Shown here: positions 30,001-32,260 of the stretch, one piece after another
How the letters are laid out: each line of letters starts with the position of its first letter
Position numbering within the stretch: the stretch's first letter is position 1
Origin: Verrucomicrobiaceae bacterium
GTDB taxonomy: Bacteria; Verrucomicrobiota; Verrucomicrobiia; Verrucomicrobiales; Verrucomicrobiaceae
Assembly (NCBI GenBank): GCA_027490195.1
Contig: JAIXYN010000085.1
Span: 248,001 to 312,000 of the forward strand
DNA: 64,000 nt
Direction of reading: 5' to 3'
Notes under the pieces: model-generated
Seen by the model: only the letters and a program-made list of their open reading frames with translations
Databases searched by the model: none
What the model was told of the DNA's origin: nothing
Made by a program: the position numbers and the translations under genes

Positions 30001-31473
30001 GGTTCCTGCATTGATCACCGTGCCACCAGTGTAGTTGTTCGTGCCACTGAGAGTCGTCGTGTTCGTCCCCGAAAGCACCAGCGTCAGCACGCCCGCACCA
30101 TTGTCATTGATCGGTGCGCTGATCGTGACCCCTTGGCCGTTCGTCGCGGCAACATACAGATTCGCCGAAGTCGTGGTTGGCAGCGTCACCACGCCGCCGG
30201 TGCCAGGTGCAATGGTCAGAGTACCGCTACCACCATTGAGAATGCCGGTCGTGCCAAGGTTAAAACCGGTTGCCAAAGTCAGCGAGGCAGCCCCCCCCGT
30301 ATAACGCAGGCCCGTCATATTGCGCGTTCCAGTCAGTGTCGTGGCTCCGCTCAAAGTGTAGCTGTTAGCCGCATTCGTCCAAGCGGTTTCCGCCGAGGCG
30401 GCGATGTTCGCCTGCAGGATGTTTCCTGATGCATCGTAAACCCCGTAGTCATTGTTGGCTGCAAGTCCCGTACCTGTTGTCAGCCATGGCCCGATGATCT
30501 GCCCCGCCGTCGTCGCGGCACCAAAGGCACTGTTGTTGATCCGGTTGGTCGTGGTGTTAAGAGCCGTGCCAGCGGAAATCGACACCGTACCAGTACCAGT
30601 CTGGGTGAGACCACTCAAAATGATCGCCTGCGTACCGCTGGCCACCGCATTGGTGCTGAAAATGTTCAACCGGCCCGCACCCAAGGTCACCGCACCAAAC
30701 GTCTCCGCAGCCGCCGTCACCGCAGCCGCTGTATTCGTCACCTGAATCGTGCCACCATTCGACGTGATCGCCGCTGCATTTCCCACCCGGTTGAGCGCCG
30801 CTTCCGTATTTGTCGTGTTCGTCAGCAAAAGCGTACCACCATTCAGCGTCATGCTGCTGGTACTAAGCAATGCACGGCTGTTCTGGCCCAAGGCCATCGT
30901 CATCCCGTTGTTGAGGGTCGTGCTACCACTCCACCCCGTCAGGCTCGCCGCCGTCCCCGCAAGTGTCAGCACACCAGGGGTGTTACCACCAAACACACCA
31001 CCAGACAAAGTCACGTTATTGCCTGCAAAGGAGCCATTGATGGTCGCCGCCGCCACGTTGTTCAGGATGATGGAATTATTCGTGGCACCAAACGTCAGCA
31101 CGTTGGCATTCCCCGCAGCACCCAGCGAATAGCCCGTGTTATTGAACTGCAGCCCACCCGCCGTGATCGCAGAGCCCAGGAACACTGCACCAGCCGTACC
31201 CGTGAAAACAGCGGTGTCATTGTTGCTATTGTTCCAGGTGGAAAGCGTCGTCGGCAGCAAACCATTGGCGTTCCACCAGTTCGCACCCGTTCCATTGCTC
31301 CATGTGCCCACTCCACCAAGGCCACCTCCTGTGACGACGTTGTTGATCGAAGTAGTATCACTATCCCAATAAAGGGTCGCTGCATTCACGGCAATGGGAC
31401 TAGGCAGCCAAGTTGCCATGAGGCAAATCATGAACCATCCAAGGAATTGGCGGTGGTGGCGGAGTGTCTTCAT
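1..31473 (-). CDS. Giant autotransporter-associated beta-strand repeat protein (5' part, 3' end beyond the window)
   Basis: The frame opens at an ATG at 31473 and is still open at base 1, giving at least 10,491 codons. I checked the frame at several points (near 31.4, 22.0, 15.0 and 5.0 kb and at base 1) and it is the same throughout. The N-terminus MKTLRHHRQFLGWFMICLMA has basic residues then a hydrophobic core, with likely cleavage after AVNA, so the product is exported. The mature start (LYWDSD, GTWSNG, NWWN) is typical of autotransporter-associated repeat proteins. The rest is rich in G, T, N, S, A and V with hundreds of short units such as LTKVGNGTLTL, NTYTGGT and INAGTL, which are predicted to form a beta helix at the cell surface. 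Cysteine is nearly absent. The C-terminal anchor (autotransporter barrel or PEP-CTERM) would lie left of the window. Adhesion or envelope function is inference. No clear Shine-Dalgarno precedes the start. Confidence 0.93.
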   Translation of the reverse strand, partial: MKTLRHHRQFLGWFMICLMATWLPSPIAVNAATLYWDSDTTSINNVVTGGGLGGVGTWSNGTGANWWNANGLLPTTLSTWNNSNNDTAVFTGTAGAVFLGSAITAGGLQFNNTGYSLGAAGNANVLTFGATNNSIILNNVAAATINGSFAGNNVTLSGGVFGGNTPGVLTLAGTAASLTGWSGSTTLNNGMTMALGQNSRALLSTSSMTLNGGTLLLTNTTNTEAALNRVGNAAAITSNGGTIQVTNTAAAVTAAAETFGAVTLGAGRLNIFSTNAVASGTQAIILSGLTQTGTGTVSISAGTALNTTTNRINNSAFGAATTAGQIIGPWLTTGTGLAANNDYGVYDASGNILQANIAASAETAWTNAANSYTLSGATTLTGTRNMTGLRYTGGAASLTLATGFNLGTTGILNGGSGTLTIAPGTGGVVTLPTTTSANLYVAATNGQGVTISAPINDNGAGVLTLVLSGTNTTTLSGTNNYTGGTVINAGTLSITGTTNLGNLNGDIAFNNAGNTGGILSITGASQTLDTGRDIFLNNGSLGTINTTNASVTTINGIISGTGGLIATPVTAGVLLLAGQNTYTGPTLVNSGTLRAGIASAVGSGAFGNNSAVTMTNASTVFLELNGFNTTIGSLSGGGTGGGAVLLGSNALTVGGNNENTTFAATIIGAAAAGDVTKVGNGILTLTSSRAVTATAATAGTNTLTVPTAGLQVGMVVAGANIPEGTVITGITSGTTLTISNSVTVTNGAPIVFGGNGFAGNLNVNGGLINFTNAVMLGNGSINFNGGGLQWNPNNTAFGSIDPSNRNMTFNSDAIFDTNNNQAVLANGVGNLGVGGLNKVGIGSLFLQGANTYTGNTTVVAGSIVAQNGQAFGTGSGGITVQSGAAVLINGGITTGGAGMGGSLTLNGNGAFAGQSGALVSSGGNNTFAGAIILGSSATISVDSDTLLLSSGSAVTGAGTLTLTGAGIGLLMGNLEHTGGLNKVGAGTWFLTGVGGSYTGATSITGGVLSFDGGALGATSGTTLGGATLNLVSGSQNVGNLTITANTNNRVILGSGTDLALGSTITRGSGSTVAFDLVAGGTLTTSASSTLLGYATVKDGSGAGVALANGTNIVRYTGAGASVLADNSNNAAVDYTTNGMAANPLLWSNGITTRSVNSLTIDTSSGAQTVNMGAAGNVLTLTSGVVQFMGSSNGTLLGGQVGANNSEVFVHQYGTGILSINSPISGGTGSLIKFGDGTLRVSGGISTATATLNGTTTVQVASTDGLAVGQAVTGFGIPAGTTIASLGATTVTLSQAATQSTSTSLTFGAGSTYAGATLINGGTLQAGSSSRFSIGTVTDSVAAAQTNLGGPLGIGSAVTLANLEGAALDVNGFTVAIGSLAGGGAAGGNVLLSNGGTLQVGGINFLNNASSIGTRTSFGGQISGSGNLTLVGGGVLSLTNSGNNFTGQVNINSGTLVISNQGQLGAGTSPIFVNGVNSSVGLPSGTLVLQGGGGATGMTFSRDINLASRGNNSFNGMSLLNIGNNTYTGVISNSTNGAENRVGSSFGTMTVGSSGVVSMGNGNQGFFLTGGPGNVIIDGLVVGGTSGISGFNKSSAAGLNNTLVLTNINNSYIGDFRADSGSIRITDARQLGIGTSANVIRGTNGIFEFRTANPSGFATKNTGRVDDGTLVILVDREMGGASTINQTVTFGSLGSAPGGAANSAMNILGRNGYAVSYASFNPLGNSANLASFSITNSGSGFATFNGDMWKTTENGALRTLTLTGGGDMLVTGSIINPASRGMPFVKSGSGTVSVLGAASNYGGTTSVNGGTLIINSIGGINNNVTGAGAFSGLVGLGTTTTAGTLNYTGAGETTAKVFNLAGTTGVNAILLANQTGSTGLALTSNVIATGAGAKTFVLGGDSPTTTINEIRGIILDSSTPTTSLLKIGTGTWLYNPAVANYAAASSGITVTTGSANLNQMVLSSVAGLVLGQAITATPTNGPAVGTVITAIDATTNTVTFSANIGGTSITTGSAITFGAVGTGFTGGITVSGGRLQFSPRVASGTGSDLINGTTGSLTFNVDSVRANGFAGGIFEYRGFSSGSSEAAGSLIATAGAGTVLVTAGSSGTTALTFSSLGTVSAGSSLNFITDTTAGGAATITATGLATTTATTLPGNGRLYFNGSNFARSNGGLIVAPVYGTDAGFVTSATALTGANHNQITGSFSNAAASISSLRISGAQTLTMTGLLTVNVGANTSGGILLTGGSGAIAGAGGVTTAGSGDLVIRVNGASDVLTLSTPITATTTGGVTKNGAGTLVLNAVNAATAAGNFVINEGTVRLLGATTTLGATNMNVTMRQNTTLDMNGVNISSAAVSGTNTLPINALSGTGIITNSAASGTATLTVGSGNTAGVFTGIIQDGTNAKIALAKTGTAAQSLSGVNTFTGGLQILGGTVVANNLANIGVASSIGAGNGTGANQAAIDLNNAASLVFNGGTLQYTGSTTNGIFQTTATPSVSTNRLFTLAGNATLDSSGTFGNNIVTAGGAANNATLIFNNTADVVFSGAGARTLTLTGGSIGDNEIALRLIDNPNGGTLSITKSGASLWILGNNANAYTGATTITAGQLRVVDGSSLPTASNLRLAGGVLETSGTFTRSIGSGAGQVTWTDAGGTAISLNGGFAASTAKLLVNFGGANAQQFWGIGGIGNGTGTLILSSTTALFDTEVTNAINLNGGVRTVQVDDNTSTFMDYATLSGVISGVAGSGLNKTGGGLLYLTGANSYSGNTTLSAGSFAVTSIGGGSVATSAFGDGSGQLNLNGGTLVYAGVGETTARQINVNASTTIDASGSGALVLSNVVNAAAGNKTLNLIGFSNDANSITSVLADNGGSLRILKTAGGTWELNGSNTFTGGVRVDGGNLGIGSNSSLGATGTTSLVANAVGNTATVTLSSGTTAGLVVGMNISGNGIAYGDTIASIVDATTFTISAARTVVAGSPLITGGLLMSNAGIYATDPAGLTLTQPVVINPNTTAQFTGNAPITLNGGVYGVGGNPWTLSNAVTGGLTINGSILSLESATARALNIVGTGNTNLNASIGSVGGAAALVNVVYNTMGTVTIGGATAAGAGYAGGTTINQGTILVNKAGNLNPFGTANVLAMPGGTLQSNVALTGANALVTPLQLTNVFGVISGTNSIEFVGNATQGYSVQNNGGNRMITNNLSGGAVLTFSSLPVNLSNDGTGRTLTIAGSGNTNISSVVQNGGAGAGGLTYAGTGLVNLTGINTATGALTVSSGTVSLNGANGAWSAGTMAVNATGILRLDNSVNGNANRLFDTGGITLAGGRLDFIGGSGVTTETMGALTLNGVDSTITISGGSTLTFASVNFANTGSSLDLSGITGLGSTNRIIFTAAPTPLPATTGILPRVFLNGGNDFATYNNDGVAANTNGVQAMIAGGYVNTNDLNGSAATATMNLTATPAVLTAARTLNALKINGTGLTIGSNNGFIMTLTAAAILNTGGNNTLAQTNTAFGTNTGYFQIKAGTTLNVTGGLTGAGGMAMAGGGQLSLSTPTFITSTINILNGTVMLNGGLNSIYPNQLLNIDVGGVLDLNGNTQYVGQFQSAGVVPNSGGTITSSAGTGTFVTNMNAGGTIFAGQITGNVNFNRVGGNTLTLQSAQTYTGGTTLMGGTTLLQDGATLLNTSAIALNYATLTMDNNASFVTDNTNRVSDTAPITMRGGVLNFNGRANSFSSEVVGDVTSAQGANQITASVQTLGNYANSLLTLSSLTRNAGTTVNFTAGNGTLGSVGSNPRIVVAGGMSNLSNGALGGWAIANSTDFAAYNAAQGVGAIGTAGYAGYDAAFASGNITLLQGPGNTLTNSVSFNTTLSDPTTYTSLLRLGGTSDANVLFSAGGNVLNLEAGGLLRSNQTGGATLGSTAFRGVLTAGGTVTTGTNELVVFNAATGTTAATGVVNAATVAGSKVVSVLTTANLSAGMVLTGPGIPVGTLITSVDSGTQLTLSNNATSTNNGGTYTGTSNVVINSVIANSGFGTSNVAFVKSGAGLLTLTAANTYTGGTTVNQGTLALNGEASTVVIPAGGLTINGGVVNLLINGGQIEASNVVTLNGSSTLSLVGSNSLDSLVFNNNGGTTNPTVNTVGALTLTGANAVTVTSNNALTLPTIAGGTLNLGSGTKTFNVGAPTASGQIYTTINPALNIASVMTGTATINKTGAGLLQLSSLSSFSGGLNVNAGGLFFGIANGGVLNSTVTLAGGTIIDLNGTTGIIGGLAGSGNITNTSVAGTAGTLLVGYNNADTVFSGSFSRPRLDFPAMVNLTKMGTGVLNLTGVSTTQGTMTINNGTVSYSGSGASDFVTQTVNATGALTLDNSGTNVNNRLGGITSPANATLALGGGAFNVTGNAAAGTTESIGTFTLAVGGSRVTLTPNAAQSLTINVGAFNPLTVTAGASLLLRGTNLGGTAGTANTANFVAVTTVPTQIGAAGAVGTTTMSIRPDILVDASATGNGTSFATYVGAAGAANVAGGNGFRALTAAEYAPLLSSSATGNDLLAVGTYGGVYAVNTSINSLTFAANAGTRAAGALALVNTLTITSGGILVQSGSSVMNGGLIGAPGTSLFLWTPGASTSLTINASITGTGGITKDGAGTLTLGARQLFTGTTNINSGTTVLNGGANTLFTTGVGVGNALNVNNGTLDLNGNNQLVAALASSNTTLANTGGTITNTSGTAATLTATGTGTFAGVIAGNLNFTRSSNTTTTLLSNNTYTGTTIIRGGVLNLQQYGQLSGTSSVSNFFGTVNLDSTNAPAVDINRLNAATPITLQGGTLAFLGFNGSSSTQNVGDVTILSGASVINASRSTVNTASNAILTLASLTLSDVRTATVNFTSAGTLGQVSVGNSQIIITSAPTLTNNLIGGWAIVNGTDFASYLAPDSAQGGVGALGSAGYAVYSGNLLTAGLATDNITVGASVAGVTTRTVNSIRVSAASTMQMNTLADRLTIASGGLLLNGAASVLAGGRLTAGTAPNTPATLYAYTNNTATIFTPITNNGTGAVSLVKSGGNTLTLTPANSMAATTTATSNVVTVASTAGLVVGQAITGNANIPTGATITSITGPTTFTISTSTGVLAGANVRSDFNPVPIAATTTTYGSPVITVASANGLSVGMAVSGVGAPVALAGIATTSGSNTVTFTANAALFAGMAVTGPGIPLGATVASITSATTFVLSTNATQTITGGALTANSVIPAGAVITDITGNNVTLSLSATASGTSVPLTFGPPVLTATANGSNVVVVPANGNLVVGQTVTGEGVPAGTTVSSISGNNITLSNSIGAGSVALTFSTVQSNTYTGPTNVNQSTLILAGQAGSTVIPGDLTLNNALVTMTLNAGQIAAASNITINSGSTLTYFGNNALNGTLAFNNPGGPTAPTLAVGFGVLTLGNNITASNDSFTLPAVISATAAAGTAAAPNTGVVNLGGAARSITTSGLALVSLDISAALQGTGSSGITKVGNGGLRLTSVGNSYAGATTLSAGTLFLGASNVLPDFSFFTMAAGSTLDLNGFSEAISQLSGEGSITNNGAAGTLTVGLNNANSSFAGQFLAYNATTLANLSVTKIGTGNLTLTGTGSTATGTLTVNGGTVTLSGNGQTAFGAYTVNPAGLLVLDNSTTAVNNRLGGPNANAAGNSRSVTLAGGEFRLLGNAAGTFESFGTLSGAGGSGILTLVPGTGSTTVNFAALPGLNANTSLLIRGTNLGSAPGAGVANVFSSTQAGFLGGANVSGMANVSIRDDILADNSATGTGAGFATYFPGIGFRALAANELLGSVTGMNVTTANLGFNSNQTFTTNTGNSLTLLSGGGITGFNTGSILSAQHSILALAGNTGLTGGQFTAGSATMIVFANGNLAVSTFLTAGGGLVKGGAGNMTMSNPLFVTGTHVINEGTLTLSSAADNTILVNPTAAAVGLQALSLNAGTLDLNGRNQAVGALASTNALPGTGGTVTNSSGTAAIFTTSGAGTFGGVLTGNLAFTRSGNTTTTLTTAQTYSGETVIRGGTLQLRDNASISNAAGLKNYYGILSLDSSNLTIYNITDRVADTNAITLRGGSVILTGAPGLTSTETLGTVTLESGAAAGGANIITSTAGNSGTTILTINNLVRSGAGTTLNFTGTNLGQAGLGNSQILLNQINGGALALTNGIIGGWATVNGSDFATYMTSTTTQGGVGALGSLNYGFYSGAALTAGTATDNITVGANVSGVTARTINSLRVSAASTITLTGALNVATGGIILNGAASAITGSTLTSGGSELFVHANNTATISSQIIGAGVTLVKSGSNTLTLASTVANTYGGGTIVSQGTLTLGGAAAIAQVPGNLTINNATVTMATNAGQIASAGNIVINGAGVLNYVGNNTLTGTITFNNSGGNAAPTISATGNAVSSTTVLGSSTVTVAVTGLAVGMQVTGLGIPSGTTITAVGASTVTLSNNAVVSGTNTLNYGALTLGAGSSITSVNDSLSFTPTISGGIDLAGGSRTITTSGLSPNDLVFSGIVQNGSLVKAGTGSLSFSGGLNTFSGGITLGAGSLIAGASDTLSSGIVMGGAFGLGTVNLTANDVKLIGVNTTVYNAISVSNASNTLIFGGVSANNLALNGLVTFGAGTRTITVESPTVVGTLGAAYTGTFALTKNGAGILSISNIANNYTGVTTVSDGTLRAGTANGLSRNSQISVAAAGTFDINGVSVNTGSITGSGLVTNNSGTAATLSTGFDNSNFTFSGIFGSGTQINTSFNLNKIGTGNMTINSAAGTGSITIGTLTSSQGAVTLSGAAGSTKFGTYTMLTGGTLTLDSSAANLNNRLGGTDFNVGVLGRTVNVSGGRLNIIGSSTSATSESINTGTVGTLQAANGYSIITLTPGAGQSVSFTAGTFGNITGGATMLIRGTGLGTTPGANVANLFVNALGTPFGGGTGDGSNTISIRPDVLVDTSVSGLGQGFATYSAAGGFRALSAAELAPGLFRAISTNSNVAITSDQTFGTLTVNSLTLNGGTGLTAINNAAVLTIGSGGVLVFDARAGFTNGIVQAGGNQLIVHQMDTVRALNFNSYMQGGNGFIKSGAGAMNINKQQFYVGGSQTTINDGLMVLNSGVDNTLTVLPTATTPTLLSVRVNGGTLDINGKNQAVGRIDSVSALPGSAGTVTNSSGTIATLTATYDAAATFAGLITGNLNFTRAGNNTTTFTSTSTYTGATSVRNGTLSLRDQGRLSGTSSVAVNFGGLTLDDTGLYTTADLAGQRVTAAISLQGSTLAYLGAQSSATVAAVTLQSGASTITVTPATNSVAVSTLTLASLTRNAGATLNFTGNNPGLGGTNNSQIIITSAPVLSNGIIGGWAVVNGADFAGYITPSGVAGGVGALNTIGYPLYSTNALTASATTDNITVAASVSAVTTRTINSLRVSAAATITQTAANVITISSGGLLLNGAASVITGGDITSGGTELFAYTNNTATISSRITGSGVALVKSGSSTLTLAGTVANTYTGGTVVNQGTLSLGGAASIAQVPGDLVINNATVTMVTNQGQIAAASNITINGGGTLTLVGTNSLASLTFNSSGGQATPTVATATSLTLTAANAITSVNDTFAFTPTISGTALALSNAAPVINVSGQSVDGLLITAPITSAGGVVTKSGSGALILNAANTFTNGINLTAGSIVIGNAAGLGTGTLTITDGAKILAGGAGVTITNAITANTRLIFGVTAQNLTLNGTVTFGAVTPTITVENPFQGNTAVVSTISQSFGGSTITGFVKDGPGTLLINAASNARLTAGGSGITVNDGVLSIATQYALGGSNFTAGSTVTLNTGTYNNAITNAFVLNPVTVTNSGILSATVGSTAIGTVAVSGAGATVLGVQGGQTSTIFGALTMGGAGAATIFNTNQLNVFGNFGGASTSITKVGGANLLLGGASTYAGNIIIEQGQIESRIGSSTSANEQITSAGTITVNAGAALRVLSAANIGSTTTTINSSNDGIGAFGMGYNGAVPGSVSFATTSALVDGTLGIDVVGFSTGLNLGALGPNNRVFLGSTSGGSYTATTLGAGAGNAYRLGTGGGTLQINSPVLTGANSVIIGLVTGTPGANLIGNGGTVILNSPNSYTLGTTINGNAIVQVGNAGALGSGTISFNSGTLQGNQTALGTAATNVALLQPLNIANNINFSGSGVLSALAGPGNTVGAFAADAFIGAPFAQADLTLGGTVNLAGATYRAISVAGADRIVTMSGVVSGASTLVKTGVGILRLTNGANTYTNTAISQGTLALSATGNLPGNILLNTGTLAGWDRSFTVANDMQLIQNSTIDVGAVTTLTASGVISGDFTYVGAQTGFTKTGLGTLVLSNGGNSYLGTTTINAGVLSISSDANLGSVGNATVLPGGIAFGGGQLAITSSLTSNRVITMTGAGSIYVAAGQTYTNNGLTANSTGLLTINGPGTVILNGNQSGANAHDNSAISNGGTLLTQNTQGTPFGDVAVTINGGSLRVNTNGPGAALTIPTVTFAGGSYLRLDAQQGNDVQITATTLTRSGAGTLVIVPGTNGSLGNSGDADARVLGTTILGQTSNTAGGLMALNNLTAGAGSGVLAGSILRLASSTDATANFVNYDPTIGFVTAAPLAPLTNTFVGSTSASVANINTSTTITGTADVFGLTTTANISGGTLRLRSMNVNDMGALIFNATSTLSSNLIVNGLAANVSITGASTNASTTVTMPNTGGLVVGMPISGPGIPAGATIASIVNATSITISAAATTTASGLTLAVNPAVATSVSEGLIYVSGNSGGVATISGNINARTLTKFGAGDLILSGSNGIYGALTVNEGTLTSSGTVTALTTGLVLNDTAKLNVNGGNVTFASLAGTAGTVGNASSTSNGTLTISGLASTTFLGNIVDGINGGTRTTGLIKNGTSTLTLGTITANNIFAGQNSFTGGVTINQGQITVQDPLGLGGANGSTPGTVTLNGSTATSGVLSLTSNGSGPNGVIIYGNQSSNGINVVSTGYSTINVDRVSANTGNQIQIGTFSVANNTLILTGGNSYGLKVAGATTLGGAYANFTTSTSAPTFLELAGPITGAGALNKLGGSGFGTVRISSSGNTYSGGTNIQTGAIQITTTASGALGTGPVSVLPGAALRIAGNGSLGGVATLNLNSNINSLPALVLDTDYNPGTGLNSIMQRNGGFGAALQLSVPAFNTALDMATFGDGTSFLGGYGSAEIQYLAPTLGVGAGNTYRLGASNGPTFAFVGSDNVLTGAGARVVVGNPLSNLNGSAITNGSGTIAFRNSNNYTGGTSISKGSTVFVDTGSVSTPLGSGTVEVYGTLALGNFGGLNSASFYNSVTNANSNVIQLRPGGTLTIQDQLGSVADGQGRWADATGQDINGGTFRYVGVANAQSFEVVGTLTASKGSTIQINRPAGAGSVTLSAGGLTRGTNGTLLINDASLALVGTANTTTQSSAMGLINSTSPTPVTSFARLVVSGGVAVAGTTLQGANVTGGGGIVAPWIIDSQNNTFVSYNQANGLTALDTGFQSLLSNQATSTNGAALAPGSGQVGYSHVYNVAAGTISVDPGAGSVIDIAAAQTLGTNINTYAARISGNLTPTASSNTITFAGGNAAFGGLLFTGTPTISTVIAATATTKAETLAMTLAFGAREAMIYTGGNTVINAQITGTGGLTKFGTSQLVISSSNSGLTGNITVNQGILFLQNPVSNSGTAIASATNGQDIILNGASGTGSDLIIDSLLSNNAGRDSNIASGIRVTGNIGSNVFVNADSRIYNNNQGIMQRINNLTIADLGANSPIYLNFPQNGITVTGTTTLGANSNAIGSTFGTANQTIFEGQVVGGAAGKLIKYGNGGLTFANGTNTFGADGMIGLEVWASTQNTATSAVISTSLTGTPFGVGDINLLPGTLIRLADASNIANQKVISNSDAWGYSGVSIGYNNNGAALTQADILSILTGGAATDGKIQLLTTGSNRGVISLDNGVQYGALNIGAMETALNADGGAVERLWLGTMTSGAINQVYFAPTLGASTDGIYRLGGGGNQGNLRIGASAFENVLTGGNTVHIGALVGDVGSNAYNNQSVINGNFNLSLANRNNYTGDTWANRGTTLNLENNFALGSGKLIVNHTSATGVNIGQISEGALQTFAGAMSPLNNVDLVADLRWQGNGDLVFRGNVNLAPGGVGGTRVLEVGIGGQGALVGINGIISGNGSNLIKSGNQALVLNGLNTYTGTTTLAPTGQQAGVYSGLVIGTNVLPNVAGALGNSNTPLLYNGAGQAGNNAGIALSGQITFGRDIIVNNTADTTNVSIIGNSLYTSKLTGGTSIITGGTNRITQFQAVNTGRFELLGPITSNGAVNVRIGDNATTAIRSGVVYFGADANGFSPNTYSGTTFLDAARIVIGADSLYSGPANLLTIISSPFGTGTVLFGSGSSNGGTSIGSDGANRIIANALAGMGTAATLPVTFEGRGNLTFINTTALNLNTEATTLRQRNLVVNTTQGVIQLDANLTLTATEGTNLVKQGGGILVYTGTNQA
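8820..21300 (-). repeat. Four large tandem macro-repeats inside the giant gene
   Basis: The same ordered series of motifs recurs about every 3-3.8 kb. Markers include a segment near 8830, 12350, 15310 and 19150 (top strand reads like ttgttgaa..cca..ctgt, followed by an ISGG/NGGTLTL unit). A second marker is a WA(V/I)VNGTDFA-type segment near 9440, 12960, 16765 and 20060. A third is a DILVD-type segment near 10640, 14155 and 18000. Copies are diverged but collinear, so they arose by internal duplication of multi-unit blocks, not of single beta-strand units. Confidence 0.75.
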
Positions 31474-31531
31474 AATAGGTAATAAAAATTTAAAAAAACC
31501 TCATGTCTGCGATCACAAATACAACGGCACA

Positions 31532-31566
31532 GCAGCTCGCAGTCTCTTCAAAAGAGGTGCGGCTGC
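31532..31566 (-). promoter_or_regulatory. Hairpin in the leader of the giant gene
   Basis: On the minus strand GCAGC, CGCA and CTCTT on one side pair with AAGAG, TGCG and GCTGC on the other, with small bulges and a tight loop. It lies 59-93 nt upstream of the start codon. No run of T follows, so it is not a typical intrinsic terminator. It could be a leader structure that affects transcript stability or translation. Confidence 0.4.
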
Positions 31567-31688
31567 TGCGCTTTTGATAAGTACGCAGTCTGTGGTTGAT
31601 GGCATCTAAAGGTATTCCCAATATCAAAACACAGCCGACCCTTATTCGACAACCTATTTTTATCCTTTCGCAAAAAAAATCTACTTCG

Positions 31689-31709
31689 TTGATTATCAGT
31701 GCTTTACGC
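31689..31709 (+). repeat. 21-bp repeat, outside copy (partner at 31935-31955)
   Basis: The sequence starts TTGATTATCAGTG and ends TTTACGC. It differs from the copy at 31935-31955 at one base. The two copies flank the tRNA-Arg gene: this one is downstream of its 3' end in chromosomal DNA, the other is just inside the island. Function unknown. Confidence 0.6.
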
Positions 31710-31860
31710 AATCCAAGAACCACCTCCCAATACAAGCAATCAACTTAGGAAATCGGCATAAAATGCGAATCTTTCAGCAAAAATCACTAAATCAGCAAAT
31801 TTTTTGTACCTTCACCACCCTAAATTGGCCTTTAGCCCCTCTTCCTCGCTCTCCACCGCG

Positions 31861-31932
31861 TATCCCCGACAGGAATCGAACCTGTATTTAGAGTTTAGGA
31901 AACCCTCGTTCTATCCATTGAACTACGGGGAC
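31861..31932 (-). tRNA. tRNA-Arg (anticodon CCT)
   Basis: The minus strand folds as a full cloverleaf of 72 nt. The acceptor is GTCCCCG with CGGGGAT (one G-U pair at 1-72) and discriminator A. The D stem is GTTC/GAAC. The anticodon stem AGGGT/ACTCT holds the loop TTCCTAA, giving anticodon CCT for AGG codons. The variable loop has 4 nt and the T arm is ACAGG-TTCGATT-CCTGT. CCA is not encoded. Its 5' half (36 bp) is repeated at 50237-50272, so this gene is the integration target of the island. The 5' half and upstream DNA now come from the island side. Confidence 0.93.
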
Positions 31933-31934
31933 AA
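31899..31934. repeat. Left attachment site (att repeat, part of tRNA-Arg)
   Basis: 36 bp identical to 50237-50272. It covers the tRNA from its 5' end through the first bases of the anticodon loop, plus two bases upstream. The matching stops at 31898 and 31935, where the two sites differ. Confidence 0.9.
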
Positions 31935-31955
31935 TTGATTATCAGTGTTTTACGC
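31935..31955 (+). repeat. 21-bp repeat, island copy
   Basis: It matches 31689-31709 at 20 of 21 bases and starts directly after the att repeat. The following bases extend it into an imperfect palindrome (GATTATCAG..GCTGATC). It may belong to integrase or excisionase binding, or to expression of the tRNA, since it lies immediately upstream of the tRNA 5' end. Confidence 0.5.
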
Positions 31956-31978
31956 TGATCACCTCGCCGGATAGGGGC

Positions 31979-32010
31979 AAAGTAAGAATGAAAGTAAGAA
32001 TACGTCCACC
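31979..32010 (+). repeat. Candidate integrase arm-binding repeats, left end
   Basis: GTAAGAAT occurs twice with a 3-nt spacer (AAA-type) and is followed by CGTCCACC. The right end has the same arrangement at 50144-50173 in the same orientation. Paired short direct repeats at a fixed place near both att sites fit arm-type sites of tyrosine recombinases. This is inferred from position. Confidence 0.5.
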
Positions 32011-32260
32011 CATTTCCACTATTATACTGGCCTGTCCTTTGTCCAGCGGAACGGCTAGTTTGACCTCCATTCGTCACTGGCCCATTATATAGGATGCCAG
32101 CCGCACCCATCCCGGGCATGGCATCCCTGAGCCCCCCCGAGCTTTTCGGCATGGCCGGGAGGTAGGGCAGGCCATTCAAGCATCAGGTTGGCTTAAGGCC
32201 TCATGCAGTGCCATCCATCGGCGGCGCGTGGATTACCGTCGGCATTAGCTAGGGGAATAG

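Larger units (their letters stand above)
31474..31860 (-). promoter_or_regulatory. Upstream region of the giant gene
   Basis: This stretch lies between the giant gene start and the tRNA gene. It is AT-rich next to the start codon. An 82-codon open frame on the minus strand here (31490-31735) has no family resemblance and unlikely composition, so I do not call it. The region holds a strong hairpin (31532-31566) and one copy of a 21-bp repeat (31689-31709). I could not fix a promoter with confidence. Confidence 0.4.

Noticed and set aside
874..30429. Long plus-strand open frames in the first 31 kb (for example 874-1878, 10258-11445 and 13774-15117)
   Set aside because: They are antisense to the continuous minus-strand giant gene, have low-complexity composition that mirrors its codons and show no family features.
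31490..31735. Minus-strand frame upstream of the giant gene
   Set aside because: It overlaps the hairpin and 21-bp repeat, has no recognisable domain or start signal and looks like chance.
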